Positions 56,161 through 64,000 of a stretch of DNA of 64,000 nucleotides are shown in pieces; positions within the stretch are counted from its first letter, which is position 1; each line of letters starts with the position of its first letter. The notes beneath the pieces were generated by a model that was given only the letters and a program-made list of their open reading frames with translations, was not told the DNA's origin and ran no database searches. The DNA comes from Amphiura filiformis. Lineage: Eukaryota; Echinodermata; Ophiuroidea; Amphilepidida; Amphiuridae. The stretch is taken from assembly GCF_039555335.1 (NCBI RefSeq), contig NC_092631.1, positions 13,701,701 through 13,765,700 on the forward strand, in the 5' to 3' direction. Position numbers and translations under genes: made by a program.

Positions 56161-56480
56161 GACCATTCAGGGGCGTAGCCAGCTTTCTTGGTCAGGGGGG
56201 CAATATAAAATTTCGGGGAATAGACGAAAAAAAGCGTACATACATAATTATACCGGTTTTGTTTTTAGAGAGACTGTTCATGTCTTCGAGCCTCAAAAGG
56301 CTTTACTTGGACGATATACGCGCGTAGCGCGCAAAAATTGTATTTTACATTATTTTCGCCCATGATTTGGATGAAAAGGGCTTTATTGTGACAATATACG
56401 TACGTAGCGCGCAAAAATTATGTATTTCGCAATATTTTGGCCTATGACTGGGGTGAATTTTGGTGGAAAAGTCGGCTGAA
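56161..56480. repeat. 'gcgtagccagc' type element with internal 78 bp duplication
   Basis: Begins aggggcgtagccagctttct; the motif acgatatacgcgcgtagcgc + gcaaaaat repeats as acaatatacgtacgtagcgc + gcaaaaat about 78 bases on. Related to 44745-45290. Confidence 0.7.
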
Positions 56481-56796
56481 ATCATAACACTATTGTGCTG
56501 GGAGGACACAGTAGGGTATATAACCATAAGTAAATAATGGCCTATTGTGATTATAATTATTATCGGATATCTGTCACCGATGGCGGTAGTTGATGCTCTC
56601 TATCGTAGGTGGCATACTTTCATGTCACCGTATAATTACACCCGAGTTCTACGACCCGAGGCCTAGAAATCATGCGTGTATATTGAGGGGGGTTGTTTGT
56701 TTGTATGAAACATAATCGATGCATGATGATGGAGATGATTTGATTATGAATTAGTTTATTGTCGGTAAGCACATGGCTCCCTTCTCCCCCACCTAT
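56481..56796. other. Intergenic, nothing recognised
   Basis: No gene or clear repeat in this piece. Confidence 0.4.
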
Positions 56797-57360
56797 ATAC
56801 ATTCATACATACAATTTATACCGCGCAATAATCTAATGAAAGGTCTTAGCGCCTTTACAAACTACAGCCAATGCTGGAATAGAAACAAACAAAAATAGAT
56901 AATGAATGATAATTAAAATTACAATTACATATAAAAAGGTGTGTTTTAACAGTTTTTTGAAAACAATAAGAGAAACAGCTTCTCTGATGGAGACAGGGAG
57001 CATGTTCCACAGCCGAGGTCCAAAAACGGAAAAGGCCCTGTCACCTGTTGAACGATGAGTTTTGGGAATATAGAGCCTAGTATGATCAACCGAAGAACGA
57101 AGGTAATGATGAGAAATGCTTTGACTGTTGTATAAAGTAATATCAGAGGAGAGGTATGTTGGAAGAGAGCCATTCAAATATTGGTACATATAAACAAGCA
57201 ACTTAAACTTAACACGTTGGCGGACAGGTAGCCAATGAAGCCTCGCCAGGTAAGGAGATATGTGCTCACGTCTCTTAACTCCGCAAATCAGGCGCACAGC
57301 TTTATTATGAATACGGTGAAGATTGTCAAATTGCGCCTTGGTGATGCCTGCAAGCAATTA
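56797..57360 (-). pseudogene. CR1/L2-like LINE, C-terminal end only
   Basis: An intact 174-codon minus-strand frame carries the end of a non-LTR retrotransposon protein: HRIHNKAVRLICGVKRREHI, LARLHWLPVRQRVKFKLLVY, PKTHRSTGDRAFSVFGPRLW and NMLPVSIREAVSLIVFKKLL. This order is typical after the RT domain in the CR1/L2/jockey group. The RT core itself is absent. After the stop come the short gcgcggtataaattgtatg tail and a gtatgaatgtatata end, as in L2/CR1 3' ends. It is 5' truncated at about 57360. Confidence 0.88.
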
Positions 57361-58329
57361 ATATAACAAGATTATGGATGTTTTGAGTCATCCAGTAGTA
57401 TAAATAGACAAAAATATGCAATGCCCCTCAACAGTGTGGCTACCCAGCCACAACCAGAGACACCCCACAACAAAATAACACGGGAGATGTCACAGTTAGC
57501 AAAGCCAGACAGTGGCGTAGCTGCCGGGGGGGGCAGAGAAAATAGAGATAGAGAAGCGACACTCTGTACAAACTGCCTATACTATGCTATACAGCAGTTG
57601 AAGACATGCAATTCGCAAGCGTCGTCGCCGGCCAAGTCTTACTACGAACGTGTAATGAGAAGATACCATAGAGTCCTACATAGAGATCTGAGGAAGAGAC
57701 GGTCCGAATTGACCTAGTGACCTATAATTTATTAGAGAATCACATTTTTTAGAGTATAAGTCCGCCCACCGCTGTCAATCATTCTAATGAACAAATGAAA
57801 CAAGCTCTGGCATTCTGGCAATGACGTAATCCTAATTATAAATGAGAAAATCACATTGTACATGTAACTGTCTGCTGTACTTCATGTCTTCCAACAAGTG
57901 CCGGAGTGTCGCGGCCCCAATTGCAATGCCTATTTGGGCCCCCGCCCCATTTGGGCCTCCGCCCCCCCTAGCGCAGGGCAAAATTATAAAGGAGTGAGAG
58001 AGATTGAAAAAAGGGGGAAAGAAAGAGAAAGAGAAAAAGAGAATCCATAGGTCATAGGCCAACGATTTAAGGTGCGGATAGAAAATTTTGTTAATAAATG
58101 GAACTATAATATCAAAATGAGATGCTTTAGGCGCTAGCCCTTGTATTCCTTTTTTTTTTTTTTTCTTTTTTTTTTTTTGCTCTTCACTTTTCAAACCACC
58201 GGAAAAAAAAAAAATTGGGTCAACCTTTTTTAGGGCTGTTGAGGAAGGGCGGCAACATTTTTGTTTGGTGGATTCGGGCCCCCGCCCCATACAGGCTTGC
58301 CCCCCCCCCGGTGGAAAAAATCCCAGCTA
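57361..58329. other. Repeat-rich stretch between LINE tail and PLE
   Basis: A gacagtggcgtagctgccgg end at 57507 and an oppositely oriented ccagctacgccactgg end at 58322-58340 bracket about 830 bases, which suggests one 'gcgtagc'-type element. Inside are A/T runs (58150-58215) and a C-rich tract (57930-57970). The plus-strand frame at 57421-57717 encodes no domain I recognise. Confidence 0.6.
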
Positions 58330-58960
58330 CGCCACTGGAGCCAGAGTTATAATGCCCTACTCCACAGGCCTTTCAGAGAGAATAAAAAACACTTTCAAGG
58401 CATTCGGCATAGCTACCTCCTACAAGCCCTCTAATAATTTACGGAGCAAACTGAAACGACAAAAATTCCGAAAGACAAACAGTCTAACCTAGTTTGGACT
58501 CACGTGCTCTGAAACTAGTTGTGCCCAGTCTTATGTAGGAGAGACAAAACAGTCTGTTAAAGCTGACTTCAACACCGGAGAGGAAGTTCCAACGAAAACC
58601 AGGACTCTGCAGTCTTCACCCATTCAAAACTCTCGGGCCACCAATTCAATGCCGACGACATCATATTCTTCGACAAGGAGGAGAGGTGGTTTGAAAGGGG
58701 AGTGAAAAAAGCCATCCGGGAAAGAGCTGAGCAGCCAGAACTCAATAAGAATAAGAAGGGGGGGGGGCTCCGTTTCCTGTTATCACACGCCTGGGACCCC
58801 ACCGTGAAACTACTTCCTCGCCTATTACCATCACGTGACCAAACCAATCAGTCAAGTCTCTGCGCAGTCTGATGAAGACCCGGTGAACGGGTCGCAACGT
58901 TACTAGAAAATTTGTTGGCGAGTCCAGTATTTGATTCATATTTTTGTCAATTAATATAAC
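58330..58960 (+). pseudogene. Penelope-like element, 3' part with GIY-YIG nuclease region
   Basis: This is the C-terminal half of a second PLE. The linker is seen as VIMPYSTGLSERIKNTFKAF and YKPSNNLRSKLKR (58347-58460). After a frame change come SCAQSYVGETKQSVK (GIY-YIG nuclease core region with its Cys) and, in another frame, HSKLSGHQFNADDIIFFDKE then ERWFERGVKKAIRERAEQPE. The region ends near RPGERVATLLENLLASP at about 58915. At least two frameshifts make it inactive. The RT half is absent, the reverse of the 9.2 kb copy. Confidence 0.88.
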
Positions 58961-59215
58961 CTTTTCTTCCCTAAGAGTCTCCTTCTCCACCTCCTCGCCG
59001 CCCCTACATTCGATATCTCCTCTATCTCGAGCTCTCCTTCCCCTTCCCTTTTCATTTCCAATGCTTTGTCCCATCTGCTTCTCTTTCTTCCCCCCACACT
59101 CTTTCCCCCTCTCTTTTCTCTCTCTCTCTCTCTTCTCATTTCTTCGAGCAATAAATAATTCAGTTGAATAAAAGTCTACCCAGTCTATACTGGAAGTAAT
59201 AATAGCTTCAATCTT
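58961..59215. repeat. CT-rich low-complexity tract
   Basis: tctccttctccacctcctcg followed by long ctctctc and ccccttcc runs to about 59145, right after the PLE 3' end. Probably PLE 3' UTR or microsatellite. Confidence 0.7.
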
Positions 59216-60228
59216 CAATCAATTCCCGTGTATGCGATATGCATAAGAATAGACACTCGACTAGGATTCAAGTGTCTATTTTTTTATAATCTGGGTTGAA
59301 ATATTTCGATGGTCTATATTTGATCACAGAGAAATAAGCTAAATCGATCCAACGCTTTCAAATGTAGATTGACTTGTTCGACTTCTCTGCTTGTGAATAT
59401 TACACTGCGAAATTTAAACATTTCTTTTGTATACTTAGATCAGGTAACTTCAAACCAAGTGATTATCTTCTTCACACAATTATATAACAAACTGAAACGA
59501 AAAACGAATATCCTTCCTTGCTACAAATTTTAAGTTTCTAACAAAGGGTAGAAACAAAGATATCGATAATCATGTCAGTCAAGAGCTATAGGCAGGATAA
59601 TAGGAAACCATGTGACCAAAATCAAAACTAAAACTCAATATTTGAAATGAGTGATTGACTTACATTTCATTTAGTTATTTAGCTCTCGTTTCCAATAATG
59701 TAAGTCTCAAGGACAAGGTTGGCAGCAATGGATCGTTAGGCTGGTCAAAATGCTAATTACTAGTAATATTAATCGACAGCATTAATTGTTTGTGGCCACT
59801 ACAAATTGATTCAGCGTCAATTAAAGCCATAATATTGTCAGGAAGGGTTCTGTCCATTTTAAGCAGAACTAATGAGGTAAAATGAAAGAATCACCACTGG
59901 CTATATCTTGGCCATTTAACGCGGTGCGCTATGGGTGATTTAATGTCGTAATTAAGACAATAATTCAAAATTGCTCTGATGTCCTTCAAAATTTTACGGA
60001 ATCCAATTGTTCTATTCGGTGCCAATGGATAGTTACGGGTCTCTATTCAGTGATAACAAAATAAGTACCAACACTTTTAAGAAATTCATACACAACATTT
60101 TTAAATTAAAATTGTTTTATACACTGTCGCCTAGATGATTGAATGCGCCAAACAATTTTCCATAAAATGAGCACAAGGGATGGTCTTCAGATTAGCTCTA
60201 GTCATTTGCCCACTGATTTAAGCAGATC
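59216..60228. other. Intergenic, AT-rich
   Basis: 59815-59925 resembles 61018-61130 and 61190-61290 (ctgtc...ttttaagc...gaggtaaa words), a decayed three-copy family. No gene seen. Confidence 0.5.
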
Positions 60229-60382
60229 GACTCCTCAGTGCCAGAAGTGCAGTGGGTAAGTGCAATAGCTGCCCTGTGAACACACCCCAACATAATTTAC
60301 ACACAGTATAATGTACTCATCTACACGTGGCATCCACACATGGCAGCTATTGCACTAACCCACTTCTGGCACTGAGCAGTCA
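60229..60382. mobile_element. Small MITE, cagtgccagaag ends
   Basis: Left gactcctcagtgccagaagt with gggtaagtgcaatagctgcc pairs with right ggcagctattgcactaaccc and acttctggcactgagcagtc. A partial relative lies at 13897. Confidence 0.88.
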
Positions 60383-61126
60383 AGATGCTCCCAGGAACTA
60401 GTCCCAACCTATTCCAGAAAAAAACAGCACTAATTTTTCTGCATTAAAAATATTATCCTGTTATGCTAAATGAAATTTTCATGTCAATTTTTGGAAATAA
60501 GGGCCAAACATGTGCGTTTTTCATATGCTGTGACAATCATGTCTAAAGACTTGTACTTACAAAGACGAATTTCAAGTTATGCATTCTAATTTTTGGATAA
60601 CACATTTTCTAATCTTTTTCATAATAAATAATTAAAATTATGAGCTTATTTTGAATGCTTAGACTTGTGCCAATTCTTAGAATTTGGTGACTACAATTGT
60701 AAGAAAACATACAAAAATTGCATGTTTTTGGCTTATTATCCTCAAATTGCAAAAATGCTAAAATTTCACTTTTATTGCCAGTTAGATCTAACTGAAGGTT
60801 TAGGATTTAGCTGTTTCATTTGACAAAACAAGATATTTCTTTCGTTTCAAAAATTTAGTGCTGTATTATTCTAGAATAGAGAGTACTTTCAAACTGCGTA
60901 AGTTCCCTGGAAGGCGGACCTTCCATTTGTGCAAATGGGGAGGGGGTACGGACCCATTAATGTCATCAAATTTTAATTTTGTTCTTCTGTACTCAAAATG
61001 CCGAAATAATATTAGTAAAACTGTCAGAAAAGATTTCTGTCAATTTTAAGCCAAAATAACAAGGTAAAGTGAAATAAACCACAAAGGATATTTTGACCAT
61101 TTTATAACGAGGAGTTCTATGGGTAC
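60383..61126. other. Intergenic, AT-rich
   Basis: No gene supported; contains part of the decayed ctgtca...gaggtaaa family. Confidence 0.45.
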
Positions 61127-61130
61127 TTAA

Positions 61131-61581
61131 AGCCATATTATAACATTTCTTTAAAAATAGATTAGTATTAATTTTCAATAAAATATTAGCATTTACTGTC
61201 AGATATGTCCCTTTTAATTTTGAGCCGAACAAGTGAGGTAAAGCAAAGAAAATCGAATTTACAACTAAGCGCCAATGCATGTCACGCCAAGGTTGTAATA
61301 TGGTACGACCCTGTGGCGAGTGTATGTGAGTGTGTCCCGCACGCTGTGTACATAGTACTGTGTTGACATCGCATACGCGTTCAACTAATATTTCTATCGT
61401 AATAATAAAACGCTGATTCAGGCGGTTTATTCAAAATCTCAGATTTTGACAAAACTACAGCACCTAAAGTCTTGATTTTTGCAGAGAATCTTTATTTACT
61501 AAAGTACATTACAATCGTGTAAAAACCTGAATTTAAAATTTTTTTGAGGGCGTTCTCCTCAGCAAATGTTATAATATGGCT
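61131..61581. mobile_element. TTAA-flanked MITE, family T5 (agccatattataacattt)
   Basis: TTAA at 61127-61130 and 61582-61585. Left agccatattataacatttc pairs with right gcaaatgttataatatggct. It appears to have landed in, or carried, an older repeat copy (61190-61290). Confidence 0.9.
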
Positions 61582-61919
61582 TTAATGTCTGAATGATATA
61601 ACATTTCTAAGTTAGCGACGAGTAGGGATTTTTATCACTACCCTCAACAACTACATACCCTTACTAACATACCACAACACAACACTGAATAGAACACAAC
61701 AAACTGAACAAAATCTTACATCATGTTAATGAGATTTGTTTATTTTCAAGATCAAGGTGTTTGAAAGTCAAGGTGATACAATAAGCAGTCAGTACATTGT
61801 ATTAAATTGTCAAAATTTCTATTTTATCAAAAAATATATATGATGTTCTACTTAAGTTCACACACAGTTCTGTACAGGACGGATTGGATAAAATTCCTCT
61901 TTTTTACATTTTTATCATT
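61582..61919. other. Intergenic, AT-rich, nothing recognised
   Basis: No feature seen. Confidence 0.45.
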
Positions 61920-62199
61920 GGGCTGTTCCATTTAAAATCCACACTACCGCTGTGGAAGATTTAGGAAATATCTTCCACAGAGGGAGAATGAATTTCAAAT
62001 GGAATTAACATATTAGGCAGTTCTATTCGAAATTCATACACCCTCTGAGAAAGATTCAAACTGAATCTTCCACAGAGGGAGGGTGAGATTCAAAGACTTA
62101 GTTAATGTGCTCATTCCATTTGAAATTTGTACTCCTTTTGTGGAAGGTAATTCCAAAATCTTCCACAGGGGTAGTGTGGATTTTAAGTGGAATAGCCCA
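61920..62199. mobile_element. MITE, distant 'gggctattcc' family relative
   Basis: Starts gggctgttccatttaaaatc and ends gattttaagtggaatagccc. Internal tcttccacagaggga / tggaagat arms are repeated three times, so it is longer than the standard copy. Confidence 0.85.
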
Positions 62200-62489
62200 T
62201 TCCAGATCAAATTTTGTCATGACTTGCTATACATTTATAATTATACCATAGAGACAGTTCCATTTAAAAGAAGCCATCTTTTGACAATATGTTGCAAACA
62301 GCAATAGATTATTACAAACAAATAGCAAACCTAGTTCAGTATTCAAGTTCATTTGTCATTTTCAGAGATTTATTTTGATGAAAGTTCCATTACAATTGAA
62401 CTTAACAGTTCCAGAGGTATGGTCAATTTAGTGTTGCTCAGGACAATAAAATACAAAGAAGTTGAATACTATATCAAATTATTATCAAT

Positions 62490-62850
62490 ACTAAGCAGTT
62501 GAATGCTTCATATTGAATACTAAGCAGTTGAATGCTTTATATTGAGTGCTAAGCAGTTGAATGATTTATATTGAATACTAAGCAGTTGAATGATTTATAT
62601 TGCATACTAAGCAGTTGAATGCATTGTATTGAATACTAAGCAGTTGAATGCTTCATATTGAAATGCTTTATATTGAATGCTAAGCAGTTGAATGATTTAT
62701 ATTGAATACTAAGCAGTTGAATGATTTATATTGAATACTAAGCAGTTGAATGCATTGTATTGAATACTAAGCAGTTGAATGGTTTGTATTGAATACTAAG
62801 CAGTTGAATGCTTTATATTGAATACTAAGCAGTTGAATGCTTTATCTCGA
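62490..62850. repeat. Tandem array, 29 bp unit, about 12 copies
   Basis: Unit: ttgaatactaagcagttgaa + tgctttata. Variants tgatttata, tgcattgta, tggtttgta. One shortened unit near 62655. No coding potential. Confidence 0.95.
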
Positions 62851-64000
62851 AATCCATATTAGCAATAGCAACAAGCCACTTTGTTTAGCTTGATCACATC
62901 ACATAATTATGAGGTCAACTATTTTTGACGAACATAGCATTTTAGGACGGAGAATGAAGAGAGTCCCAAAAACAGTTTTTACTGGGCAGGCCAACTCGAC
63001 TACCAGGCAAAATCAACCATGCTGCCTCAAACCCTAGCCTCATCCTATCTCTAACCCTAACCCTTTTTTTGCCCGTTTAACACCCAATTAATTCACTTTG
63101 ATAAAGAACCCCTAAAAATTGTGTAAAATTATGAATTTCTGTGGTGCAGGTTTGCAAGAAAACATACTGGGCCAAAATGATGCATACCAGTGATTTTGTT
63201 TACCATTGCGCTCCTTCTGATCCCAATATATACACATCCCTGACAGGACCTCCTGCAAAAACTACTGTACTTTTAACTTAATACACACACTTCACACAGT
63301 CTTCAAGCAAGTTTTGAACACCAAATATATAAAAGTTATGGACGGAAGCAAAATATACTGTACATTTGAAATATAAAACTACTGAGGACTTAGTTAATAA
63401 ACAAAAAAATAAAAATACAATATTGTTCCACATTTTTATCACTTTGGTGCACTGATTGGGCAATTTCCATACTCAAGATGACTAAAATATTACAAGCAAT
63501 TCATGCATTGAAAGTTTGTTATCTAAAATTTTCAGTTTTCAATATTTAACTAAAACATGATAAAAAGATAAAAATGTTTTTACAGAAAAGTTGATAAACA
63601 AAAGTCTGTACAATCAAATTTAACTAACTTTTAAAAAGTTATATTATTGAAATACAATGTAAAATTCATAACAACGTGAATACGCTGTAACATTTAAGAT
63701 GGCTTTTGTGGCATTTGTTCAATTTGTCGCATAATTTTGAGTCCAATATTTTATTTACATTTCAAAAATAGTTCTATTTATAATACCTTAAAACTTTAAA
63801 TGCCTTAAAATTAGAAAAAAAATGTCATATTTATTTCAAATATTTCACCTGAGTCTTTGGTTCATTGGTCAAATTAAGTTAAAATATAAATGTAATAAAA
63901 AAGATGAAATGACAATGAATTGCAATTTACTTCATGAACTATCTTTTTTAAAATATTTTGAATATCCAAATTTAAAAATAAGGTATATATGACTGATGAC
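62851..64000. other. Intergenic, AT-rich
   Basis: Has a short telomere-like ctctaaccctaaccc at about 63050. No gene, RNA or clear repeat otherwise. Confidence 0.5.

Noticed and set aside
58742-59218. 158-codon minus-strand frame rich in Glu/Arg
   Set aside because: Antisense of the PLE 3' end and the CT-rich tract; composition alone explains it.

Overview
This is a eukaryotic, AT-rich window with low gene density and very high repeat density. It has spliced genes with GT-AG introns, a metazoan KCNQ potassium channel, an EGF plus discoidin (F5/8C) protein, Penelope-like, RTE-like, L1/Tx1-like and CR1/L2-like retroelements, and dozens of inverted-repeat MITEs. The mix suggests an invertebrate animal, most plausibly a marine deuterostome such as a hemichordate or echinoderm. 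That placement is inference from the repeat style and the gene types; no lineage-specific marker was found.

Layout. 1-8.3 kb (+): the 3' end of a KCNQ channel gene, with three coding exons (helix B, subunit-interaction region, stop) and a frame-shifted open tail that ends in a class I PDZ-type C terminus. 8.3-21.8 kb: no gene. It holds a broken Penelope-like element, many MITEs, and three abutting MITEs that share TTAA junctions. 21.86-27.0 kb: two satellite arrays (about 90 bp and 42 bp periods), the first split by an L1/Tx1-like LINE with a 16 bp target-site duplication. 28.1-33.0 kb (-): a complete four-coding-exon gene for a 366-residue protein I do not recognise. 33.8-36.1 kb: microsatellites and MITEs. 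36.2-42.3 kb: a 46 bp satellite split by a mariner-like element, which itself holds an RTE-like LINE and two insertions of one LTR family. 42.5-46.5 kb: another LINE with a MITE inserted beside its YADD box, plus large inverted-repeat elements. 46.6-53.0 kb (-): part of a gene with an EGF-like domain and a discoidin domain, its introns full of MITEs. 53.4-64 kb: a telomere-like stretch, a 51 bp array, a CR1/L2-like LINE tail, the 3' half of a second Penelope-like element, a 29 bp array and more MITEs.

The three genes look unrelated and form no visible pathway. The most distinctive content is the ordered transposon nesting, where several insertions can be confirmed because removing them restores the interrupted sequence, and the family resemblance among the three large satellites. 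I found no clear evidence of a new defence, regulatory or biosynthetic system.
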